This document shows positions 55,518 through 64,000 of a stretch of 64,000 bases of DNA, one piece after another. A program made the translations under genes and the position numbers. The stretch's first letter is position 1; each line of letters opens with the position of its first letter. Origin of the DNA: an uncultured Subdoligranulum sp. (GTDB lineage Bacteria; Bacillota; Clostridia; Oscillospirales; Ruminococcaceae). The stretch covers positions 1 through 64,000 of the forward strand of contig CALZZE010000003.1 of NCBI GenBank assembly GCA_945830575.1, read 5' to 3'. The notes beneath the pieces are model-generated. The model saw only the letters and a list, made by a program, of their open reading frames with translations. It had not been told where the DNA came from and did not search any database.

Positions 55518-58500
55518 TTACCATAGGACGAAGCTGCGGCGGCTGTTGATGCCGTTTTGCAGCAGGGTCATGGCCTGCTCCAAGGTGGCGCAGCCCGCAT
55601 CCTGCAGGGCAAAGCTCAGGCAGGTGTCGTCAGGGGTTTCCTGCGTGGCCTCGGTCTCGGAAACGGTCTTTCCGGGGGAGAGGGGCGCAAACCGGGCCTC
55701 CAGCGTGCGGCTGGCGGTGAGGGTCAGCGTCAGGGTGGGCTCGGTGCCCAGCAGGGTGTTGTTTTCGTACCAGCCGGAGAACTGGAAGCCGTCGTATGGC
55801 TCCGCGGACAGGGTCAGTTCTGTGCCGTCCAGCGCGGAGGCCTGCAGCGTTCCGCCGGTGCGGTCGATGGACAGCAGGGAGCCGTCCACCGTCACGGCAC
55901 CGTCGTCCTGGGGGATGGATTCGCCCTCGACGGTGGATTCTGTAGGCTCCACGGTCAGGGTATGTGCGGTGTCGTCCTCAAACACAGCGGTGTACACCAC
56001 GTGGTCACCGGGGGCGGGATCGGGCCGGAAAGTCCAGTTGGCGGCGGTGGAAACCTCCTTGCCGCTGCTGTCCACCCAGCGGACAAAGCGGTACCCTTCG
56101 TTGGCGGTGGCTTTTAAGGTGATTTCTCCGCCCTCATTGGCCACATAGCCCTTGTCACCCTCGGTGGTGCCGGTGAGCTGACGCTCCACGGCGGTGCCCA
56201 CATGGGTGTACACGTCCGGGGTGGGGGTTTCCAGAATGACTTTGGTGCGCTGGATCAGCGAGGCCTTCTGTGCATCAGTGAGTGTGGTGCTGGTCAGATA
56301 CAGGGCAATGTAATCCGCGTCTCCCCACTGGCCGGTCAAATCCACCGACAGATTGTAGCTGTGGTTCAGCCACACGCCGCCCGTCTGGCTGGCATCGGTC
56401 ACCGACCCACTCAAACCGGAAAAATCCTTCAGAACAAAAGGATTATTTTTGCCGTTTTGCACGACCAGCTGCAGCCCCTCAAAGGAGGCCGGATTCATGG
56501 ACAGGTTGGTGATGGTCACATGACCGGTGATTTTCTGCTGGCCATTTGCATCAACGGGATAGCTCAAATCCACGTCCATGGTCAGGGCGGGGTCGCTGGC
56601 TACCGAGAGGGTGGTCAGCGGCACCCAGTCATTCTCGTTGGTACGGCTGTTGGTGTTGTTATTCACGCAGGCACTCAGCGTGATGGTGTGGGCGCCCTGC
56701 TCCCATTCGTTTGGAATGCGCAGCCAGAACCCCAGAGTCGAGGCCATGCCGGGGGCAATGACGTGGTCTACAGCATATACTTCGGGAAGTACCCCGCCGC
56801 CTTCGGGGAGGAAGAGAATCGAACGGTTTTGCTCGTCCTTGGCACTCAGAAGCAGATGCTCCACGTTGCGGCCGCTGGTGGTGTTGCGCACCGTCGCCTC
56901 AACGTAGAAATAGGAGTCATTTTTCGAAATCAAGTCCTTGCGCGGCGAGATGCTCTCCACCTGAACGCCGTCGGTCAGCGTATGCGTCCAGGAATAGACG
57001 TCACAGCTGCGCACGTTGGACTGGGAATCCGCGTTGGGAACGGTGTACAGAAGCTGGACGGATTCCACAGCATTTTTGCTGCCGTTATAGTGGGCCGTGG
57101 CGCAGAACGAGCTGATGGGCTTGACGGTTTCATTGGAATTGGGATCCACCAGCTGATAGGTTTCCGGCTCGGTCACCCGCAGGCGGCCGGTGGATTTGGT
57201 GAAGAAGAAGTTGGAAACGGTGTAGCCGGTCAGTGTCTGGACATAATCGACGGTATTGTTTTCGCCGGTGACGGTCTCCAGCTTCGTGTCGGGGGTCAGC
57301 TGAATCAGGCAGCCGTAGGTATCGTCGTTGCTTCCGGGGGCAATGACCAGCTGGCAGGCTTCGCTGCCGCCGATGCCGTCAAAAACGTCGCCCTCCAGAT
57401 ACTGGCCGCTTTCACTCAGCCAGTGGGCTTCGCTGATGGAGCCATTGTAAGTGCTGTACATGAAGAAGTGGCTGCCGATGATAAAGTAGACAAATCCCTC
57501 GCTGACGCAGGAGGCGGAAATCATGGGGCCGGTCCAGGTCAGGGGTGTGCTCAGCGGGAGGGTGATGTTTTCCTGCGTGGCTTTGCCGTAGCAGTCAAAG
57601 CCGCGCAGCATCAGGGAGCTTCCGTTGGCGCGGACAAGGAAATACATGGCCTTGCCCGGCTCCACCTTGCCGGTCAGCAGCAAATTGCCGCTGTTGGCGC
57701 TGGTGCGGTATTGCTCCTTCGTTTGGTTGTTGTACCAGCAAAGGCCCAGACCTTTCTGGTACCACACAGGCACACAGTGGCCGTCGGTGCCGGTCACCAT
57801 GGGATTCTGAATCTCGTTTTCCTTTTCCTTGGGAACCAGGAAACTCTCTGTGGATTTGTGGCCGGATACGTCCCAGGTCAGGCCGAACATGCGGGTGGAG
57901 TTGGCGCGGGCCGTGTACTCGGTGGTGCCGTCATAGTCGGCAGTGACCAGCGCGATGTACACACAATTGACGTCCTCTTCGTCCACCATGACGGCATAAC
58001 GCACGACGTCGAGAGGGGCGCCCTGCGCAGACTTCGGCGAGACGATGTGAATGTCGTTGACGTTGTTGCTGCCGACCTCCTGATACACCAGACGGGGCTT
58101 GCCGCCCACCGAGGCGATGCGGAACAGATACTCGGTGTTATTTACGTTGACCAGCTGCATTTGCGTGTCGCCCTGCACATCGTCCAGAATCAGGCTGCTG
58201 CCCGCCATGCGGCTGGCCAACAGCGGACTGGCATTGGAGGCGTAGGAGCCTTCGGTCGTATCCGTTTCCGACACGGCGCTCAAATCCATCGATACAGGGG
58301 TGGGGGAGTTCGATTGCGGCTGGGAGGAGGGGCGCAGCGGTTCCCACACATTGTAGGGCCACTTGCCCCCAATCGTGTAGGAGACGGAGAAGAACAGGGC
58401 GGTGGCCGATAGAGTCAACCCGGCCTGGAAAGCGCCTGTGACATGGGGGAAGTCTCTTCCCGGGGGCGGCGGCAAGGGCGGCGTCCAGCGCTTCGCGGGT

Positions 58501-59085
58501 ATCGTCTGCCGTGAGGAGCAGCGCGTCCAAATCGACGCTGCTTACCCCGGTTTCGTAGGTCAGGGCCTGGCCCAAATCGTCCCAGCCTTGCTCATACTCG
58601 CTCATGTCCAGTTGTTCGGCGTCCTTGTTGGGGGTAAGCGGCAGGATCTCAATGCCGTCCTCCTGCTCGCTGCCGCCCTCCAGATTGAAGGTGACGGCAG
58701 GGCTGCCGCTCTCGTCCTGAGTAATGGTATAGCTGCCTTGCTCCCCGGGCAAAAGCTCGCCAAGGTCGTGGGTTTCGCCGTCGGCGGCTGCGCTGCCGGT
58801 TTCGGAATCGGCAGGCTCCTCCCTGTCTGTACCCGGCTCGGAGGAGGGGGTTTCCGGTTCCTCAGAAGGGGGCGTTTCCGGCTCGGGGGAGGGAGGTATT
58901 ACCGGCTCCTCGGAGGTAGATTCGGCGGGCGGAGTGGCGGACGGTTCCGGGTCAGGGGGTTCCCTGCTTTCCATGGAGATGGCGTCAGTGACACCCTCCG
59001 CGCACACGGCCAGCGAGCTGCCGGGGCCGCACAGCATGACGGCAGCCAGTACACCGGCAGCCCACCGTTTGAGCGTAGCTTTCAT
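55518..59085 (-). pseudogene. Truncated, frameshifted paralogue of the 15247-20721 surface protein
   Basis: Signal and Pro/Glu-rich N-terminus (58450-59085) in one frame, body (55518-58475) in another; shares FRIASVGGKPRLVYQE and TGTTEGDKGY with the paralogue; no anchor tail. Confidence 0.8.
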
Positions 59086-59659
59086 AGTCAGGTTCCTTCT
59101 TTTTGCGGGAATTTGTCCCGGTCTTGTGCATAATTAACGTATTGATGTTGAAAAAATTATACGGGAAGGGGACGCAATCTGTCAAGAAAATTGTAACACT
59201 TGAGACGGATTTTGCGCACGGGCACAAAAAACCGGCCGCCTCCTGCCGGAGACAGCCGCGCGGCCGAAGCCGAGAACGGCCAGGCAGAAGAGTTTGCTTT
59301 CCCACACTCCATTTACTTTCCAACGTTTCGGGAGGCGTTTTTCTGTCAGATTTGACAAATCCGGCACAAAATGCGCCGGGTCCGGATACTGACGGGGTCA
59401 TTATATCATAGGGATAGGGACAAAATATTGACAAAACTCGTCATCTTTTGGGGACGGGGCGCGTTTCAGGGACCCTCCTGCACCGGGCGGCAAAATGTTA
59501 CAGCATTTTCCAGGAATTTTTCACTTTCTCCGAAAATGTTCAAAAATCGACCGTACAGCGGGCATGTTCTGTGTCCTGCAAGGGGGTGGAGAGTTCCCAA
59601 TCCGCCCGGTTTGTGCCATACTGTACAAAGCAGGAAGGCACAAAGGGGGGGAAAACGCG

Positions 59660-59734
59660 ATGAAACGAACGAAGGGGATTTCCCTGTTGGCCGCGCTGCT
59701 GGCTGGGGTGTGTCTCGGCGGCGCGGCAGCTGAC
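59660..59734 (+). pseudogene. 5' fragment of a paralogue of the 4421-5173 exported protein
   Basis: MKRTKGISLLAALLAGVCLGGAAAD versus MNKTNRAAVILALLAGICIGGAAAA. Confidence 0.6.
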
Positions 59735-59739
59735 CCGGT

Positions 59740-59829
59740 GGCGCACGGATCCCACCAGCAGCTCCCGCTGCTCCTGCTGATGTTCGTCGGCAAAGCGCTC
59801 CGCTGCGTTTGGGATTTGTTCGTTCATGG
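59740..59829 (-). pseudogene. 5' fragment of an unidentified gene (MNEQIPNAAERFADEHQQEQRELL)
   Basis: RBS AGGAGTGG then ATG; frame soon runs into the convergent 59660 fragment. Confidence 0.45.
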
Positions 59830-60135
59830 ATCCCCACTCCTTTTTCTGTCTGACATCGCTATACCACAAACGCCGCAGACGTTCCAGCCTGCGGCGCTGT
59901 TTTGTTCCGCTTCCTGCTGGCAAAAGGGAACTCGATGTTATTTATGAAGCAGAACCTTGAAAACAGAACGATCTTCCTTCCCCGGCAGGATACAGCGGGG
60001 CTGACAATACGCGGCGTGACAGGCGCAGGAACCAACCGGGAAGGGAGCAAAGCGACGGAATCTCCAATGGACAGGCAAAAAGATGCCCGAAACTCATATA
60101 CTGTGTTGTACCATATCACGCCGGGAGGAGGCTCT

Positions 60136-60261
60136 ATGAACACGACATCTTTTGAAGTCACTGAAAAATTTCAGTCGGAAAGCGAAAAAGAACGGAAAGA
60201 AAATTTTTGTCGAATCATCGAACAATATATTAGCGAAAAATTGGAACACCCCACGGATTGA
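60136..60261 (+). CDS. 41-aa small protein upstream of the recombinases
   Basis: MNTTSFEVTEKFQSESEKERKENFCRIIEQYISEKLEHPTD; RBS GGGAGGAGG. Confidence 0.6.
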   Translation: MNTTSFEVTEKFQSESEKERKENFCRIIEQYISEKLEHPTD

Positions 60262-60344
60262 CCTGCTCCATTTCCTGACATTGTAAAATGTTGGCACGAA
60301 GCGTATGATTGATTTGAGCGATTGGAGCAGAAGAAAGGAGCGAT

Positions 60345-61910
60345 ATGAGAGCTGCAATTTATTGCCGTTTAAGCAAGGAAGACCGGGTGACAAACGGCGA
60401 ATCAGAGAGCATTCAGAATCAAAAATCCATGTTGATTCAATACGCGATTGAGAAAGGACTGGATATTTATCAGATTTATTCCGACGAGGATTATTCCGGT
60501 GTGGACCGTTCCCGTCCGGCCTTCAACGCCATGATCCAGGATGCCAGCGAACATAAATTTGATGTGGTCATTGCCAAAACCCAGTCCCGGTTTACCCGCG
60601 ATATGGAACTGGTGGAGCGTTACCTGCACGGCAAATTCCCGGAGTGGGGCATTCGTTTCATTGCGGTGGTGGACCACGCAGACACGGCTGACCAGTATAA
60701 CAAAAAGGCACGGCAGATCAACGGCCTGATCAACGAATGGTATCTGGAGGATCTGTCTGAAAACGTTCGTTCCGTGATGCGGCACAAGCAGCTTACCGGG
60801 CAGTTTATCGGGTCTTTCGCGCCCTACGGGTATGCCAAGGACCCGAACGATCACAATCATCTGGTGATCGACCCGGAGGCCGCCGTTGTGGTCAGACGGA
60901 TTTTTCAGATGGCGATACAGGGCCATGGCTACCGGTCCATCGTCTCGACTCTGAATTCGGAAGGCGTGCCGAATCCGACCATGTACAAAAGAATGCATGG
61001 TGACAACATTTTCAGCCCTCATGATAAAGGGCAGACGCAGGGCTTGTGGAGTGTGGGAACCATCTATCTGATCCTGCACAGGGAAATTTATATCGGCAAT
61101 CTTGTGCAGGGCAAGCAGCACCGGATCAGTTACAAATCCAAAAAAATCAAAGTTCTGCCAAAGTCGCAGTGGATCGTGGTGCCCGATACCCATGAGCCGA
61201 TCATTTCCAAAGAGGATTTCGAGATGGTGCAGATGATGCGGTCCTCCGGTCATGCGAGTCAGCTTGGAACCATGACCAGACCGCTGTGCGGGTTGGTCCG
61301 CTGTGCCTGCTGCGGCAGTGTGATGAGCCTCAATGGAAGGGCCAGAGAAACCAAGGAGGGCGGCCCCTTCCGGGAATTCCGCTGTCCCCTGCACATCCGG
61401 GCGCCCCATCTTTGCAGATCAAACTGCATCTCGATGCTCGCGGTGGAAAAAATGGTCCAGGAAAAAGTGCAGGAGCTGGTCAGGGAAAATCTGGAACCGG
61501 ATTCTCCCGCCATGAGGCAAATTGAAGAGCAATGGATGGAACACCGGGGAAACGGGCGGGAGGAACTGGAAAGGGTCCAGGAGGAGATCCGCCAAAGGGA
61601 AAACATTCTGAAAAACCTGTACCAGGACCGCTGCAACGGTGTGCTGGATCAGTCTCAGTTCAAGGAGCTGCAGTGGGCCTATACGAATGAGAAAAATGCG
61701 TTGGAACAGCGTTTACAGAAACTGGAAAGGGCGCTTGCGGATACGAGATCCCAGGAGGAGCACCGCAAGGCTTTTCAGGAGAAGGTGCGCTCCATTGGTC
61801 AGGTGGAGACGATGTCACGGGAACTGGCGTTTCAGCTGATGGAAGCTGTCCGCGTATGGCCCAAGGAAAAAAAGAAGCCGCGCAAGGTGGAGATCATTTG
61901 GAGGTTTTAA
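60345..61910 (+). CDS. Large serine recombinase 1
   Basis: AAIYCRLSKEDR...SESIQNQKSML...DEDYSGVDRSRPAFNAM; recombinase and zinc-ribbon (CACC...C) regions; coiled coil. Confidence 0.95.
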   Translation: MRAAIYCRLSKEDRVTNGESESIQNQKSMLIQYAIEKGLDIYQIYSDEDYSGVDRSRPAFNAMIQDASEHKFDVVIAKTQSRFTRDMELVERYLHGKFPEWGIRFIAVVDHADTADQYNKKARQINGLINEWYLEDLSENVRSVMRHKQLTGQFIGSFAPYGYAKDPNDHNHLVIDPEAAVVVRRIFQMAIQGHGYRSIVSTLNSEGVPNPTMYKRMHGDNIFSPHDKGQTQGLWSVGTIYLILHREIYIGNLVQGKQHRISYKSKKIKVLPKSQWIVVPDTHEPIISKEDFEMVQMMRSSGHASQLGTMTRPLCGLVRCACCGSVMSLNGRARETKEGGPFREFRCPLHIRAPHLCRSNCISMLAVEKMVQEKVQELVRENLEPDSPAMRQIEEQWMEHRGNGREELERVQEEIRQRENILKNLYQDRCNGVLDQSQFKELQWAYTNEKNALEQRLQKLERALADTRSQEEHRKAFQEKVRSIGQVETMSRELAFQLMEAVRVWPKEKKKPRKVEIIWRF

Positions 61911-61911
61911 G

Positions 61912-63450
61912 ATGAAAGCAGCCATTTATTGCCGCCTGAGCGATGAAGATGAACGGATCGTCGATGAATCGGAGAGCATCCAGAACCAGAAAGCCATGCT
62001 GCTGCACTTTGCACTGGAGCAGGGCTATGACGTGGTGGGCATTTATGTGGACGAAAACTGGTCCGGTGCGGACCGTAACCGTCCGGCCTTCAACCAGATG
62101 CTGCGTGCGGCGGAAAAGCGGGAGTTTGAAATTCTGCTGGTGAAAACGCAGGCACGGTTCTCGCGGGACGCAGAGCTGACCGAGCTTTGCCTGCACCGGA
62201 AATTCCCGGAATGGGGCATCCGGTTCCTCTCCCTTGTGGACCATGCGGACACAGACAACGCCGCCAACAAAAAAACACGCCAGATCAACGCGCTGGTGGA
62301 TGAGTGGTATCTGGAGGACATATCCCGCAATGTGAGGGCCTCTCTGGAAACCATGCGGCAGCAGGGCAAAAATGTGGCCTCGCTGGCGCTGTACGGGTAT
62401 CTCAAGGATCCGCAGGACCGGCATCACCTGATTCCTGACCCGGCAGCATCACAGGTGGTACGGGCCATTTTTCACATGGCCAGCAAGGGGATGGGGGCTT
62501 CCAACATCGCATTGATTTTGAACACCCAGAACATTCCCTGCCCCAGTCAATACCGGCAGTTCCGGGACGACAAGCTGCATACCATGGAAAAACGGATGTG
62601 GAATGACGTTTCGGTGACCAACATCCTGAAAAATCCTACCTATACAGGAGATATGGTGCAGGGGCGCATCCGCAGCAGCGGTTACAAGACGCAAAAGCGG
62701 GTCCGTGTCCCGAAAGAAGAATGGGCCGTGGTACCCAACACCCATGAGGCGTTGGTGGAGAAAGAGGTGTTCGAGAAAATCCAGCAGCAGATGGCAGAGC
62801 GCCGGGTCCAGTCCCAGCGCCCTCCCAAAATACGGCCGCTTTCCGGGCTGGTCAAATGCGGCGTTTGCGGCGGCAACATGATTTTTTCCGGCAATGACCG
62901 GGTCTGCGCGGCGGATGGCTACCCCGGCGGCATCATGCGTTGCAGCCGCAACCGGAGCAACCCGATGGAATGTCAGCCCAACAAAATCCGGCTGTACCTG
63001 CTGGAGGAGGAGGTACAAAAGCGGATCCGCGGCTTTCTCAAGCATTACTATCTTCCAAGCGAAGTACCTCCTTTGCCGAGGGGGAAGGAGAACGAGACCA
63101 TCGGGAAGAAACGGCGTCAGCTGGAAACGGAACTGCAGCGGTGCACAACGCTGGCAAAGCAGTTGTATCTGGAAAAGTGTCAGGGCCGTTTGAGTACCGA
63201 GGCCTTCATGCAGAAGAATGCCGAGCTGAGCCGGCAACAGGCAGCTGCCCAGATGGAGCTGAATCAGCTGCCCCGCGACTGCTCCGTCCGCCTGATGAAC
63301 AACGAGGAAAAACAGCAGAAATTGCTGCGTATGAGGGTGCTGAAGGATTCCCTGATCCTGGACAGGGAACTGTGCCGTTCTGTGATCCGTGAGATTATTG
63401 TCCATCCGGCGCCGCCCACCGGCAAAATCGAGATACATTGGAAATTCTGA
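61912..63450 (+). CDS. Large serine recombinase 2
   Basis: AAIYCRLSDEDER...SESIQNQKAML...DENWSGADRNRPAFNQM; CGVCGG zinc ribbon; starts 1 nt after recombinase 1. Confidence 0.95.
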   Translation: MKAAIYCRLSDEDERIVDESESIQNQKAMLLHFALEQGYDVVGIYVDENWSGADRNRPAFNQMLRAAEKREFEILLVKTQARFSRDAELTELCLHRKFPEWGIRFLSLVDHADTDNAANKKTRQINALVDEWYLEDISRNVRASLETMRQQGKNVASLALYGYLKDPQDRHHLIPDPAASQVVRAIFHMASKGMGASNIALILNTQNIPCPSQYRQFRDDKLHTMEKRMWNDVSVTNILKNPTYTGDMVQGRIRSSGYKTQKRVRVPKEEWAVVPNTHEALVEKEVFEKIQQQMAERRVQSQRPPKIRPLSGLVKCGVCGGNMIFSGNDRVCAADGYPGGIMRCSRNRSNPMECQPNKIRLYLLEEEVQKRIRGFLKHYYLPSEVPPLPRGKENETIGKKRRQLETELQRCTTLAKQLYLEKCQGRLSTEAFMQKNAELSRQQAAAQMELNQLPRDCSVRLMNNEEKQQKLLRMRVLKDSLILDRELCRSVIREIIVHPAPPTGKIEIHWKF

Positions 63451-63495
63451 AGGGGAGTGAAAACACCTCAAACAGGTGCCGTCTGTATTCACGGG

Positions 63496-64000
63496 TGGCC
63501 GGAACAGGCCATCCGTGCCAACATTCTGGCGCAGATTTCTCTGGCGCTCAACCGGGTGTGGACCGAGTGGTACCCCAGCCGGGGATACAGCTTCAACATC
63601 AGCGGCAGCCCCGGCTATGACCAGATCTACACCAGCGGCCGCACCGTGTTTGCCGTGATGGAGCGCATCACCGCCGAGCTGTTCTCCACCTACGTGCGCC
63701 GCACCGGCGACGCGGAGCCGTATTTCACCGAATACTGCGACGGCAAGACGGTGACCTGCCCCGGCATGAAACAGTGGGGCACCGTGGACCGGGCCAACGA
63801 GGGCATGAACGCCCTGCAAATTCTGCGGTACTACTACGGCAGCCGGGTGCAGCTGGTCACCACCAACAAAATCGCCGCCATCCCGGAAAGCTACCCCGGC
63901 AGCCCGCTGCGGCGGGGCTCCACCGGCACGGCGGTGAACACGCTGCAAAAGCAGTTGGCCCGCATCGCCAAGGATTATCCCAGCTTTGGCAAGCCGGACG
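63496..64000 (+). pseudogene. C-terminal part of the interrupted SleC-like protein, continues beyond window
   Basis: WPEQAIRANILAQISLALNRVWTEWYPSRGYSFNISGSPGYDQIYTSGRTVFAVMERI...YCDGKTVTCPGMKQWGT...SYPGSPLRRGSTGTAVNTLQKQLARIAKDYPSFGKPD. Confidence 0.85.

Larger units (their letters stand above)
3766..63495. mobile_element. About 59.7-kb serine-recombinase element inserted in the SleC-like gene
   Basis: Host ORF reads through when 3763-3765 (TGG) is joined to 63496-63498 (TGG): ...GEIYPSW|PEQAIRANILAQ...; two large serine recombinases end 46 bp before the right junction. Confidence 0.82.

Noticed and set aside
59110-59150. Candidate direct-repeat promoter ATTTGTCCC-GG-TCTTGTGCA
   Set aside because: The position of the -10 reads TTGATG and no gene lies downstream on that strand
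3766-63495. Calling the element an ICE or prophage
   Set aside because: No relaxase, T4SS, capsid, portal or terminase recognised; only recombinases support mobility
1-64000. tRNA or rRNA genes
   Set aside because: None recognised by eye; the T-box region at 46.5 kb is the only clear structured RNA

Overview
GC-rich contig start from an unidentified Clostridia-type bacterium; taxon inferred from gene style only. Bases 1-15 match the Tn5/Nextera mosaic end, so the contig probably begins at position 1. The main finding is a gene split by about 59.7 kb. The N-terminal part of a SleC-like spore cortex-lytic / peptidoglycan-binding protein lies at 3187-3765 (ending ...NVASGEIYPSW). Its in-frame continuation (PEQAIRANILAQISLALNRVWTEWYPSRGY...) starts at 63496-63499 and runs off the window. 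Two tandem large serine recombinases sit immediately inside the right junction. I saw no relaxase, type IV secretion, capsid or terminase genes inside the element. It carries an MscS-like channel with a large sensory region, a histidine kinase with a divergent SAPR-type (REC + SARP-like) response regulator, an ECF-like sigma factor, a SpoIIE-type phosphatase, large surface proteins with LPXTG-like tails, M13, S8 and C1 peptidases, a MacAB-like efflux operon, orphan double-glycine/Nif11 leader peptides, lipobox-bearing prephenate dehydratase and phosphatidylserine decarboxylase-like proteins, a Trp-type T-box, MITE-like repeats, and a right-hand zone (about 46.8-59.9 kb) rich in truncated genes. 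Reading intergenic regions by eye showed two conserved promoter architectures: (i) 9-bp direct repeats with 11-bp period (TTTTGTnCC-N2-TTTTGTCCC) exactly 11 bp upstream of a TATAAT-like -10 at nine promoters, including those of the SAPR regulator and the ECF factor; (ii) TGTAACA-N14/15-GCATATAT ahead of several peptide and lipoprotein genes. Together they suggest an element-borne regulatory cascade. All assignments come from reading the sequence; no searches were run.
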